Below are positions 17,487 to 25,700 of a stretch of 60,747 nt of DNA, one piece after another (the first letter of the stretch is position 1; each line of letters begins with the position of its first letter). This DNA is from Bacteroidales bacterium (lineage in GTDB: Bacteria > Bacteroidota > Bacteroidia > Bacteroidales > Muribaculaceae): contig JAUNNJ010000003.1 in the NCBI GenBank assembly GCA_030531495.1, positions 14,065 to 74,811 of the forward strand, read 5' to 3'. Both the position numbers and the translations under genes were made by a program. The notes beneath the pieces are model-generated. The model saw only the letters and a list, made by a program, of their open reading frames with translations, had not been told where the DNA came from and did no database searches.

Positions 17487-18251
17487 TTATTCACTTTCCA
17501 CTAAATAATACAATTCGCCACCAGATAATAGCGCATTCTTTGATGGCACATATTTGAGTTGCACATAGAAATCTGGGTCACCGAAAGTGAAAACGAATCC
17601 GTCGCAAGTGAGCTTTCCGTCTACCACCACACCCTCTTTGTCTTCTTGGTTTTCTGGGTCGCGAGAAAACCACCTGCTCATGCCCGACAGTGATATTTTG
17701 CCATCAGCCACCTCAAGGATGTCGGGGCTGTCGGAGAAATGGTTCACAATATAAATGTCGCCATCATAAGAATCCCCGTTTTCACCATAGGCATCTCTGA
17801 GTTTGTGCCCATTTTTATCAAGTCGGGAAATGGTGATTTGGTCACCGTTCTTATTGCCAAACACCAATTTCTTTTGCTTAAATGTGGCGATTTGGTCAAT
17901 GCAATTGTATGTGATTTTTTTGAAATCCTTTTTTAGATAGTAACATTCTTCTCCTCGCCATTCCCATTTATACCAATTAGTTTTATAGGGCATAAAAGAG
18001 GAAGCACCACATTCCTCGAGCACTGTGTCGCCTTTCTTGATGGTCTGTTCTGCAATTCTTGCCGACTTTAGCGACGGACGCAGGTAGGCTTTAGCATCGA
18101 CAATTGCTTCATACACGTTCACAGGCTGTGTTTTACTCGTGCCGCGGAGCTCTTTTGCTATGATATTTTTTTCCGCCGGCGTGATACGCTCAGCCAATGT
18201 AAAAGTCTTAGTCGCGATAGCAAGTGATAAGATGAGTAGAAATTTCTTCAT
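17487..18251 (-). CDS. Secreted hypothetical protein with SH3-like segment
   Basis: 254 residues with a signal peptide (MKKFLLILSLAIATKTFTLA). Residues ~45-110 (VDAKAYLRPSLKSARIAEQTIKKGDTVLEEC … WYKWEWRGEECYYLKKD) have the spacing of a bacterial SH3-like domain. The C-terminal half (KKLVFGNKNGDQITISRLDKNG…) looks like a beta-rich domain reporting a scalar reading and is not recognised. It lies between two sigma-factor genes on the same strand, preceded by the second sigma gene's terminator. No TAnnTTTG is obvious upstream. Function unknown. Confidence 0.65.
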   Translation of the reverse strand: MKKFLLILSLAIATKTFTLAERITPAEKNIIAKELRGTSKTQPVNVYEAIVDAKAYLRPSLKSARIAEQTIKKGDTVLEECGASSFMPYKTNWYKWEWRGEECYYLKKDFKKITYNCIDQIATFKQKKLVFGNKNGDQITISRLDKNGHKLRDAYGENGDSYDGDIYIVNHFSDSPDILEVADGKISLSGMSRWFSRDPENQEDKEGVVVDGKLTCDGFVFTFGDPDFYVQLKYVPSKNALLSGGELYYLVESE

Positions 18252-18272
18252 ATTTCTTTGTCTGTCGTGTAA

Positions 18273-18331
18273 TTATAAAAAGGGCAGGACGGTGATTACT
18301 ATAATGTGTGTTCATAGTATCATCGTCCTGC
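18273..18331 (-). terminator. Terminator of the second sigma gene
   Basis: A long stem (GCAGGACG…ATAGTATCA type, 18284-18302 with 18314-18331) with one mismatch and one bulge; on the minus strand it is followed by CCCTTTTTA. Confidence 0.8.
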
Positions 18332-18392
18332 TTCACATATTTATTAACTCAAAAATCAGCAGTTTAGTATGTGCTGTGCATCAATCTTTCTT

Positions 18393-19253
18393 CTATTGGC
18401 AGATGAAAGGCACCAAATTCGAACTTTTGCTTCCGCGAAGTCGGCGGATGGCGCGTTCCTTGATTTGGCGTACGCGCTCGCGGGTCAAATCGTAGATGAC
18501 GCCTATTTCCTCGAGGCTTTTCTGTGGGCCATCAATGCCAAATGCCATACAGAGAATGCCTTTTTCACGGCTTGTGAGTTGTGCGAGTGAGCGGTGTATC
18601 TCTTTCGAGAGGTCTTCTCTTTGAAGAGTTGAATCGGTTGACGGCTCGTCGTCATTCGAAAGTACGTCAAGCAGGCTGTTGCTGTCGTCCTTTTCCGAGA
18701 ATGGTGCGTCCATCGACAGCGACTTCCCGTTAGCGCTCATTGAGCTTTGAATTTTGTCGACCGACAAGTCGAGGATTTCAGCCAATTCGTCTTGCGAAGG
18801 GTAGCGTTCGTGCTGTTGCTCAAAGGCAGTGATGGCTTTGTTGATGCTGTTGATGGTGCCCACCTGATTCATAGGAAGGCGCACCAAGCGCGATTGCTCT
18901 GCCACGGCTTGCAGAATGGATTGGCGAATCCACCACACTGCGTAGGAGATGAATTTAAAGCCAAAAGTGTCGTCAAACTTTTGCGCAGCCTTGATGAGAC
19001 CGATGTTGCCCTCGTTAATCAAGTCGCACAAGCTCAATCCCTTGTTCTGGTATTGCTTAGCCACCGACACCACAAAGCGTAAATTGGCAGTAATCAATCG
19101 TTCAGAGGCCTTTTGGTCGCCTTGCTTGATTCTTTGAGCGAGTTCCACTTCCTCATCCATCGTAATCATCTCTATTCTGCTGATTTCTTGCAAATAGGTG
19201 TCAAGAATAGGTTCGCGTACGGTGATTGAGTTTCCGATTTTAAGTTGTCGCAT
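18393..19253 (-). CDS. Second RpoD-like sigma-70 factor (group 1/2 paralogue)
   Basis: 286 residues, alignable end to end with the RpoD encoded at 16556. Region 2.3-2.4 ([31 protein letters not shown]) and the 4.2 helix ([18 protein letters not shown]) are nearly identical, so it should read a similar promoter. Differences collect in region 3 (TINSINKAITAFEQQHERYPSQ), the acidic linker and the extreme C-terminus (GSKSSNLVPFICQ). It is likely an alternative or stationary-phase/stress sigma acting in the cytoplasm, inferred from its paralogy. It has no clear TAnnTTTG in the 80 bases upstream, unlike rpoD. Confidence 0.9.
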   Translation of the reverse strand: MRQLKIGNSITVREPILDTYLQEISRIEMITMDEEVELAQRIKQGDQKASERLITANLRFVVSVAKQYQNKGLSLCDLINEGNIGLIKAAQKFDDTFGFKFISYAVWWIRQSILQAVAEQSRLVRLPMNQVGTINSINKAITAFEQQHERYPSQDELAEILDLSVDKIQSSMSANGKSLSMDAPFSEKDDSNSLLDVLSNDDEPSTDSTLQREDLSKEIHRSLAQLTSREKGILCMAFGIDGPQKSLEEIGVIYDLTRERVRQIKERAIRRLRGSKSSNLVPFICQ

Positions 19254-19475
19254 TCTGAAATTAAAAATTTAAAGTTAAAAGTATAACGATGTGTTCTCTC
19301 TGCAATACCCACTTGCGTGGATACTGCCATACTCGTTACCATTTTGAGGTTGTGTCAGGTAAGCCTTTTTGTTTTTCTTGATTTATATTATCACTCTTCT
19401 TAATAGATTGTGCTTCGACACTCCTGTGTTTTGGTATCCATATATTAATGTGCATAAACCGTGCCAAACCACGAA

Positions 19476-19708
19476 TTCTCAAGAAAAAAATCAAGAAAAA
19501 ATATCAAGAATTAAGTCAAGAATTAAGGAATTAAAGAATTAAGGAATGTTTGGGATTTATGTGTGACTATCAATTAAACCAAAAACAAATTCTTTAATTC
19601 CTGAATTCTTGATTTTTATTGTGTGATTCTTTTGTGCTGCATTGGTGAACACTTGCAAATATCACTATTCTGTTATAATTTTATACCCAATTCATAACAC
19701 TAACGAAA
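19476..19708. repeat. AT-rich repeat block left of the GxxExxY gene
   Basis: Several TCAAGAA and GAATTAAGG units (19476-19546) run on one strand, then a pyrimidine-rich copy in opposite sense (19588-19617, TTCTTTAATTCCTGAATTC). No protein frame. Its 38-base core at 19577-19614 recurs on the right at 20269-20306 with two mismatches. Confidence 0.65.
19577..19614. repeat. Direct repeat flanking the GxxExxY gene, left copy
   Basis: 38 bases beginning AACCAAAAACAAATTC and ending CTTGATT; the right copy differs at two positions. Confidence 0.75.
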
Positions 19709-20098
19709 ATGATATATCCAGAAGAAAGTAACAAGATTATTGAACTTGCCTACCAGCTGCATAACGAATTGGGCTGTGGTTTTAAAGAAAAAGTATATCA
19801 AGATGCATTTGAAGTCATTCTAAAAGAGAATGGCATCCCTTACGAGCGAGAGAAACATATACAGGTTGTCTTTCATGGTGTGACACTGAAGCATGATTTT
19901 TATTACGACTTTTTGCTTTGGGGAAAGATTGGCGTGGAATTTAAGACCCACTCCGAGATTATTGGAGAGTTTGAGTCACAACTAATAAATTATCTTCACG
20001 TAGGGAAACACAAACTTGGAGTAGTGCTAAACTTCGGCACAAAGAGTCTTGAATATCGTTGGCTCGTGAACAAAAAAATATTAAATTCAAAAATTTAA
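19709..20098 (+). CDS. GxxExxY family protein (PD-(D/E)XK-like)
   Basis: 129 residues. It has the family hallmarks: N-terminal helix ELAYQLHNELGCGFKEKVYQDAFEVIL, then YEREKHIQVVFHG…FYYDFLLWGKIGVEFKT and LINYLHVGKHKLGVVLNFG. In the family (PF13366) the residue pattern suggests a PD-(D/E)XK nuclease fold; here the beta-hairpin HDFYYDFLLWGKIGVEFKT keeps the D…E-x-K spacing. Biological role is unknown. It is an orphan between direct repeats and non-coding AT-rich DNA, a setting I also see around the four-helix gene at 58392. Confidence 0.85.
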   Translation: MIYPEESNKIIELAYQLHNELGCGFKEKVYQDAFEVILKENGIPYEREKHIQVVFHGVTLKHDFYYDFLLWGKIGVEFKTHSEIIGEFESQLINYLHVGKHKLGVVLNFGTKSLEYRWLVNKKILNSKI

Positions 20099-20268
20099 AT
20101 TATCTGGTTTGTTTATAGGATAATGGTCAAGAATTGAAGAATTCTTCTTTGTTTTTTTGCCATTAAATAAATTCCTTAATTCTTTAATTCTTGATAAAAC
20201 TTTCAAGAAACCCAAAGCGAACTTTGAAATTCATGAATCTTCGCTATTCGCTGGCCCTATAATATAAC

Positions 20269-20306
20269 AACCAAAAATAAACTCTTTAATTCCTGAATTC
20301 TTGATT
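20269..20306. repeat. Direct repeat flanking the GxxExxY gene, right copy
   Basis: Same 38-base repeat as at 19577, 36 of 38 positions identical by eye, 692 bases further on. Two further partial relatives lie at 20127-20151 and 20170-20196. Confidence 0.75.
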
Positions 20307-20340
20307 GCTTATATATATCGTGATGGTGATTGAAAAAAGA

Positions 20341-20367
20341 AACGCCGGAGTGGGGTACTCCGGCGTT
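20341..20367 (-). terminator. Terminator of the HtrA gene
   Basis: AACGCCGGAGT pairs with ACTCCGGCGTT; on the minus strand it is followed by TCTTTTTTC. Confidence 0.85.
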
Positions 20368-20390
20368 AGCTTTAGTATGTGGAGAATAGA

Positions 20391-21917
20391 TTATTCTTCT
20401 TCGTCTGCGATGTTTACTGCAATGTATACCTTGCGACCGGTTTCATAGAAGCCCTTGATTACCATTACCTTGTCGGCATCTTTCGACTTCATGATAGTAT
20501 TGTAGATTTCTTCCACATCGTCGCTGCTGTTCACGGCTTGGTCGTTGATAGCGGTGATTACGAGGCCATTCTTGATGCCATTAGCCTTAAACTTACCATC
20601 CTTCAATGCAGTCACCTTCACACCGTTAGAGATGTTGAGCTCTTCCTTGTCCTTGCTGCTGAGTGCCATGAATGCACAGCCGAGTGAAGTGAAGTCGCTG
20701 CTCTTAGTGATGCTGGTAGTGCCTTGGTCGTTCTTGAATGTAACGGTGGTATTCTTAAGTTTGTTGTCGCGGTAGTAGCTGATTGTAGCTTTGTCGCCTG
20801 GGCGGAGTTTGCTCATCTGTTCTTGCAATTCACCACTGTTCTTCACGTCAGCGCCGTTGAGTTTCACAATCACATCGCCTTCCTTGATACCTGCTTCCAT
20901 GGCAGCTCCGTCATCGCTCACCTTAGCCACATAGATACCACTCTTGGTAGCTGTAATCTTGTGCTCTTTTGCCTTTTCAGCGTTGAGTTCTTCGTAGCTG
21001 ATGCCGAGCACTGCACGTTGCACTGTACCGTATTGCTTCAAGTCGGTCACGATTTTCTTCACGATGTTGCTTGGCACTGCGAATGAAATACCAGCATAGT
21101 TGCCAGTCTGTGAATAAATCATAGTGTTGATACCGATGAGGTCGCCGTTGGTGTTCACGAGTGCGCCACCACTGTTGCCGGGGTTCACAGCTGCATCATG
21201 TTGGATAAATGATTTGATACCCACGTTGCCTTCGTTCACGCCACGGCCTTTGGCGCTGATGATACCGGCTGTCACACTTGAGTTAAAACCGAATGGGTTG
21301 CCCACTGCAATTGCCCATTCGCCCACTTTCACGTCGTCGCTGTTGCCAAACACAATAGGTTCAAGGTTTTTTCCCTTTTCTGGAGTGATTTTGATAAGTG
21401 CCAAATCGGTATTGGCATCGGTGCCAATCACGCGAGCGCTGTATTCATCGTTGTTGTTAAGGGTCACTGTAAGTTTGTCTGCGCCATCCACCACGTGGTT
21501 GTTGGTCACGATATAGCCGTCGGCGCTGATGATTACGCCAGAGCCCGAACCGCGCAGTTGAGGTTTACCCTCGCTTTTCTGTTTTGGCTGTTGTTGCTTG
21601 CGTTGTTGTCCACCCATACCAGGGCCGAAGAAGAATTCGAATGGGTCAAAACCGCCCCAGTCTTGATATTGTTGTTGACGCGCATTGGCGTAATTTTTAA
21701 TTGAAACCACAGAGTTGATGGTGTGTTCTGCCACTTCTGTGAAGTCGGGATGTCCGGCCAAGCCTCTCGTTGCAGTTTTCACAAAGCCTTCTGCCTGTTC
21801 TTCTGAAGAGATAAACTGATCGTTGATAGTCGCTTTTGTCACACCGAAAGCGGTGGTAGCACTCAGTAAAACTGAACTCGCAATTGTCGCGAATGCTAAT
21901 TTTCTGCTCTTTTTCAT
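20391..21917 (-). CDS. Periplasmic serine protease, DegP/DegQ (HtrA) family
   Basis: 508 residues: envelope quality-control protease/chaperone. Signal peptide or anchor at the N-terminus (LAFATIASSVLLSATTAFG). Catalytic triad His141 (TNNHVV), Asp171 (TDLALI) and Ser249 (NPGNSGGALV). A Gly/Gln/Lys-rich loop precedes the protease core (residues ~98-122). Two PDZ domains follow; the second begins near GVKVTALKDGKFKANGIKNGLVI. The promoter TACTTTTG (21987-21994, minus) is ~70 bases upstream and a perfect terminator lies after it. Confidence 0.95.
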   Translation of the reverse strand: MKKSRKLAFATIASSVLLSATTAFGVTKATINDQFISSEEQAEGFVKTATRGLAGHPDFTEVAEHTINSVVSIKNYANARQQQYQDWGGFDPFEFFFGPGMGGQQRKQQQPKQKSEGKPQLRGSGSGVIISADGYIVTNNHVVDGADKLTVTLNNNDEYSARVIGTDANTDLALIKITPEKGKNLEPIVFGNSDDVKVGEWAIAVGNPFGFNSSVTAGIISAKGRGVNEGNVGIKSFIQHDAAVNPGNSGGALVNTNGDLIGINTMIYSQTGNYAGISFAVPSNIVKKIVTDLKQYGTVQRAVLGISYEELNAEKAKEHKITATKSGIYVAKVSDDGAAMEAGIKEGDVIVKLNGADVKNSGELQEQMSKLRPGDKATISYYRDNKLKNTTVTFKNDQGTTSITKSSDFTSLGCAFMALSSKDKEELNISNGVKVTALKDGKFKANGIKNGLVITAINDQAVNSSDDVEEIYNTIMKSKDADKVMVIKGFYETGRKVYIAVNIADEEE

Positions 21918-21986
21918 ATTAGATATGTTAAATTGTTTCTGTATTTAAAATTTGAATAGTTAAAATTTAACTTTTAAAAAGTTGCC

Positions 21987-21994
21987 CAAAAGTA
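21987..21994 (-). promoter_or_regulatory. -7 element of the HtrA gene
   Basis: TACTTTTG on the minus strand, with a ~60-base AT-rich leader. I see nothing else in the 330 bases between this gene and the divergent lipoprotein gene apart from the promoter at 22214. Confidence 0.45.
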
Positions 21995-22213
21995 CATCAA
22001 TAATTCAAATTGTCAATACCTTTTGGCGTGTTTTTAAACTAAATTAATACTCTAAACACCACTTTTTATATTCATTAAGCGAAACGCCTTGTTTTTTTCA
22101 CATTACTGCACATTGCATCAATGCATGAAGATGCTACAGCTCTCAGTGGTATAAAGGGGATATATTGTAAGTTTTTTATTATATTATTTAATGTGGGAAT
22201 AAAGAATTTTTAC

Positions 22214-22221
22214 TAATTTTG
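22214..22221 (+). promoter_or_regulatory. -7 element of the trypsin-like lipoprotein gene
   Basis: TAATTTTG, 27 bases before the ATG at 22249. Confidence 0.5.
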
Positions 22222-22248
22222 GTCACAAATAAATATATCGACAGCAAT

Positions 22249-23316
22249 ATGAAGAAAATATTAGGCATCGGTGTCATGTTATTGCTTTTGCTAAGTGCTT
22301 GCACTAAGACTCCTGAACAATTATATGAGGAGCAAAAGTCGGGTGTGGTGATGGTCATCAACAAGTATTACTATGAAATGAAATTACCATCGGGCTACAC
22401 TTTGTATTTTACAGGTCTTGATGAAGACGGCGATATTGAAGGCTTCACCGAAAATGTGGAAGATGTGAAAAAAGAACCAGCCATTAGTTTCGGTACGGCA
22501 TTCTTTATTGACGACAAAGGTAGTCTGCTCACCAACCGCCACGTGGCTTCGCCTCCAATCGACAAGGATCTTGTGAAGGAGAAGTTTGCAGCCATTATGT
22601 CGGCATTGCAACAGCGTGCCGGCGAATATATGGAGGAATTGCGTGTGGCATATGCCCAGGCCGAGGAAGAGGCTAACAGCATTGCTGGCTATGACGAATA
22701 TGGTGATTTGGTGACTACCGACGAAAATCGCCTGCGTGAACTCGCAGCAGCAGCCGAGCAGATGGAGAAGGAATACAACGAGGCTCAAGAGGCTGTAGAA
22801 ATGCTGGAACAGATTAAGGACCCTCGCGGAATTGTTATTAATCCCGTATGTGAATTGGGTATCGCTCTTGAAGGCTCAAGTCCAAAAGACGAATACGATT
22901 TCCTTAAAAAGCACCCCTGTCGTGTGATTCGCACATCGGGCGCTCAGGAAGTGGATTTGGCATTGCTCAAACTCACCAATGGAGCCACTCCGTCGAATGC
23001 CTATATTTTCGACGCGTTTGCAGCTAAAGACAATCTGGGCATCAGCGATCCGCTTTACATGATTGGCTACAATGCCGGTGTGGAATTGAGCTACACGAAA
23101 CGGGGCATTCTTTCCCAGCTCACAGAAGGCAGGGTTACGCAGCAGCCCGATGGCGAACGTGTGCTATATGATATAGCCACTGTGCAAGGGTCGAGTGGAA
23201 GCCCAGTGCTCAATGCAAAAGGCGAATTGGTGGCAGTGAATTTTGCTAAATACGCAAAAAGCGACAATTTCAATCTCGGAATTCCTTTGAAAGCTATCCG
23301 TGATTTCTTGAAATGA
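22249..23316 (+). CDS. Trypsin-like serine protease lipoprotein
   Basis: 355 residues from MKKILGIGVMLLLLLSACTK (lipobox LLSAC). S1C-type chymotrypsin core: His in LLTNRHVASP (~98), Asp in EVDLALLKL, Ser in VQGSSGSPVLNAKG (~318). Between the His and Asp motifs lies an insert of about 100 residues that is strongly coiled-coil (LQQRAGEYMEELRVAYAQAEEEA … AAAEQMEKEYNEAQEAVEMLEQI). No PDZ domain. It is divergently transcribed from the HtrA gene and likely a periplasmic stress protease or scaffold; the insert is the unusual part. Confidence 0.85.
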   Translation: MKKILGIGVMLLLLLSACTKTPEQLYEEQKSGVVMVINKYYYEMKLPSGYTLYFTGLDEDGDIEGFTENVEDVKKEPAISFGTAFFIDDKGSLLTNRHVASPPIDKDLVKEKFAAIMSALQQRAGEYMEELRVAYAQAEEEANSIAGYDEYGDLVTTDENRLRELAAAAEQMEKEYNEAQEAVEMLEQIKDPRGIVINPVCELGIALEGSSPKDEYDFLKKHPCRVIRTSGAQEVDLALLKLTNGATPSNAYIFDAFAAKDNLGISDPLYMIGYNAGVELSYTKRGILSQLTEGRVTQQPDGERVLYDIATVQGSSGSPVLNAKGELVAVNFAKYAKSDNFNLGIPLKAIRDFLK

Positions 23317-23371
23317 TTCCCTATGTAGGACGTAAATTACGCCTATAAGGAAAAAAATCACTATCTTTGCA

Positions 23372-23379
23372 CATAAATT
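23372..23379 (+). promoter_or_regulatory. -7 element of rnpB
   Basis: TATCTTTG, placed about 5 bases before the predicted 5' end of the RNA at the P1 helix. Confidence 0.6.
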
Positions 23380-23383
23380 AAAA

Positions 23384-23765
23384 AAACAGTATGGCGGTCT
23401 GTCGCTCGTGTTTCCTTGCTTCGGCGGGGAATATCGAGAGGAAAGTCCGGGCAACATAGAGCATCACACTTCTTAACGGGAAGCTGGGGGCGACTTTAGG
23501 GTTAAGGTGACAGAAAATTACCGCCCTCATTTCGGTGAGGGTAAGGGTGAAAAGGCGAGGTAAGAGCTCACCGGGCATCATGGCGACATGGTGTGCCGCA
23601 CTACCTGTGAGTTGCAAGGTCAAGTATATCGGCATTTAAGGGTTGCTCGCCCATTGTCGAGGGGTAGACTGCTATATCGGCATGGCAACATGTCGGACAG
23701 ATAAATGACAGACGGTCGCGCTTCATGGGTGCGGCTACATAACCCGGCTTATAGCTGTACTGTTT
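23384..23765 (+). ncRNA. rnpB: RNase P RNA
   Basis: Bacterial type A RNase P RNA. Seen: the conserved 5' block GAGGAAAGTCCGGGC, ACAGAAA, the GGGTGAAAAGGCGAGG…AGAGCTCACCG block, GATAAATGACAG, and the 3' AACCCGGCTTATA. The ends are set by helix P1, where AAACAGTATGGC at 23384-23395 pairs with GCTGTACTGTTT at 23754-23765 (two G-U pairs). A T-run with pyrimidine tract follows. It is the ribozyme that matures tRNA 5' ends. Confidence 0.95.
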
Positions 23766-23837
23766 TTTCTTTTTTTTCTTGCTTATAAACCACGTTTCTC
23801 CCAGAGAGCACGACGTATTCAACAATATAACCTAATC

Positions 23838-25175
23838 ATGTCAGAAACCAAGCCATCATTTTTTCAGTCGATAATTGAAGCTGGCACAAAGGCATATCGC
23901 TTTTGCACCCACGATGTGTGGAATGTGGATGATGCTGGGCGTGTTTCCAAAATTGTGAAGGCAGCAAACTTGGCGGTGAGGTGTTTCTTCAACCAAGAGG
24001 TGCAGGAGCGCGCTTGCGCACTAACTTACCGTACTGTTTTGGCTGTAGTCCCGGCTCTGGCAATGCTGTTTGCCATTGCTCGTGGTTTCGGATTTCAGAA
24101 TCTGGTGCATGGTCAGTTGATGTCGTATTTTCCCTCACAGCGTAAAGCCCTTGAGTCGGCACTCTCGTTTGTCGACCGCTATCTTTCGCATGCCAGCGAA
24201 GGCGCTTTTGTGGGCATCGGCTTGATTGTTTTGCTCTACACTCTCATAATGCTTATCAGTAGCGTGGAAAGCTCGTTCAATAAAGTTTGGGGCATAGCCC
24301 ACGGTCGTCCATTCTACAGAAAAGTCACCGACTACACCGCGCTTTTCGTCTTCATTCCAGTGTTGATGATATGCTCTGCGGGTCTCACGTTATTCATGTC
24401 GTCTATGGTACAGGATGCGTTGCCTGTGGCGTTCTCTCCAGTGGTTTCGGTGGTGCTCGACTGTGTTCCCATCCTCCTCGTATGGCTGATGTTCACATTT
24501 GCTTTTTGGCTTTTGCCTCACACGAAGGTAAATTTCCGTTACGCTTTCATTTCGGGCATGGTGTTTGGCTCGTTGTTTTTCCTCGTGCAATGGATATTTG
24601 TGGAAGGGCAGATGCTTGTTTCAAGTTATAACGCCATCTATGGCAGTTTCGCATTTTTGCCACTTCTGCTGTTCTGGATGCAGATTTCGTGGATGCTTGT
24701 GCTGATGGGCGCTGTGATGACCTATTCGCTCCAGAATATCTATGGGTTCAACTATAGCCATCACGACGATGTGGAAAGCATATCCGATGCCTATTACGAC
24801 GAAATCACCATCATGTCGCTGGCGGTAGTCGTGAAGCGGTTCCAAGAGCAGGAGTCGCCACTCACAAAAGACGATCTGGCAGGAGGACAATATAAAATTC
24901 CTATTGTTTTGGTCAACCGTGTGCTCAAGCGCCTAATGAAGGCAGGACTCGTTTCCGAAGTGAAGCACACAGAAGGCACAGAAGCCTATCAGCCAGCTTT
25001 CGCAATCCACAAAATGACATTGAAGGAAGTGAAACGTAGGTTGTCGGCGGTAGGTAGCAGCCGGTTCCTTTCGGTTGCTGACCAGCAGTTTTCCGCATCG
25101 TATGCCAAGATGGCAAAAGCCGACGAATCGGTCTTGGTAGGCGATTTACTAAAAAACGATAAATCAGAAAAATAG
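23838..25175 (+). CDS. YihY/BrkB-family membrane protein
   Basis: 445 residues. Six hydrophobic spans in the first ~310 residues with the family's early conserved patch ERACALTYRTVLAVVPALAMLFAI, then a soluble C-terminal part (~residues 320-445) that looks like a winged helix (LTKDDLAGGQYKIPIVLVNRVLKRLMKAGLV). The family was once misnamed RNase BN; its real function is not established. It follows rnpB by ~70 bases and is 4 bases from ridA, so the two are one operon. Confidence 0.88.
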   Translation: MSETKPSFFQSIIEAGTKAYRFCTHDVWNVDDAGRVSKIVKAANLAVRCFFNQEVQERACALTYRTVLAVVPALAMLFAIARGFGFQNLVHGQLMSYFPSQRKALESALSFVDRYLSHASEGAFVGIGLIVLLYTLIMLISSVESSFNKVWGIAHGRPFYRKVTDYTALFVFIPVLMICSAGLTLFMSSMVQDALPVAFSPVVSVVLDCVPILLVWLMFTFAFWLLPHTKVNFRYAFISGMVFGSLFFLVQWIFVEGQMLVSSYNAIYGSFAFLPLLLFWMQISWMLVLMGAVMTYSLQNIYGFNYSHHDDVESISDAYYDEITIMSLAVVVKRFQEQESPLTKDDLAGGQYKIPIVLVNRVLKRLMKAGLVSEVKHTEGTEAYQPAFAIHKMTLKEVKRRLSAVGSSRFLSVADQQFSASYAKMAKADESVLVGDLLKNDKSEK

Positions 25176-25179
25176 TGAT

Positions 25180-25557
25180 ATGAAACAGAAAATTTCAGCA
25201 AAGAATGCGCCTCAAGAAATCGGTGCTTACAGCAATGCCATCAAGGTGGGTAATATGATTTTCGTGTCGGGCCAGTTGCCCGTTAATCCCGAAACCGGGC
25301 AGATTCCAGAAGGCATCCAAGCGCAGACCATGCAGGTGATTGAGAATGTGCGCAACATCCTTGCCGATGCTGGTGCCACTCTCGACAATGTGGTGAAAAC
25401 CACTGTGATTCTTTCTGAAATGTATCTTTTCAGCGAGATGAACGAAATCTACGCGCGTGAATTCAAGGAACCATACCCCGCACGCACCAGCATGGCGGTG
25501 AAAGAAATTCCGCAAAACACCCTCATCCAATTTGATGTAATAGCGGTAATCGAATAA
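25180..25557 (+). CDS. ridA: RidA family enamine/imine deaminase
   Basis: 125 residues, full length. It hydrolyses reactive 2-aminoacrylate formed by PLP enzymes. Seen: IGAYSNAIKVGNMIFVSGQLP, a central ENVRNILADAGATLDNVVKTTVIL, and the active-site Arg in YPARTSMAVKEIP. Its start is 4 bases after the yihY stop. Cytoplasmic. Confidence 0.93.
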   Translation: MKQKISAKNAPQEIGAYSNAIKVGNMIFVSGQLPVNPETGQIPEGIQAQTMQVIENVRNILADAGATLDNVVKTTVILSEMYLFSEMNEIYAREFKEPYPARTSMAVKEIPQNTLIQFDVIAVIE

Positions 25558-25682
25558 AATCGAGAAAATTACCGCCAATCTCCTCGCTATACTCAAAAGT
25601 CCCAACCGCCTCGTTTCCCTGTCGCCCTGGGGGCGCGAACAAATGTATCGCATGAAAATTTTGAAATTACAGACAAATTCGC

Positions 25683-25690
25683 TACTTTTG
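25683..25690 (+). promoter_or_regulatory. -7 element of the TPR sensor-like gene
   Basis: TACTTTTG, only ten bases before the ATG at 25701, giving a leader of a few bases at most. Confidence 0.55.
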
Positions 25691-25700
25691 CTCTATAGGA

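Noticed and set aside
19476-20306. A-rich/T-rich repeats around the GxxExxY gene as a CRISPR array
   Set aside because: Repeats are irregular in spacing and sense and lack constant-length spacers and cas genes.
23378-23635. Minus-strand frames across 23.4-23.8 kb
   Set aside because: They lie across the RNase P RNA, whose conserved blocks explain the sequence.
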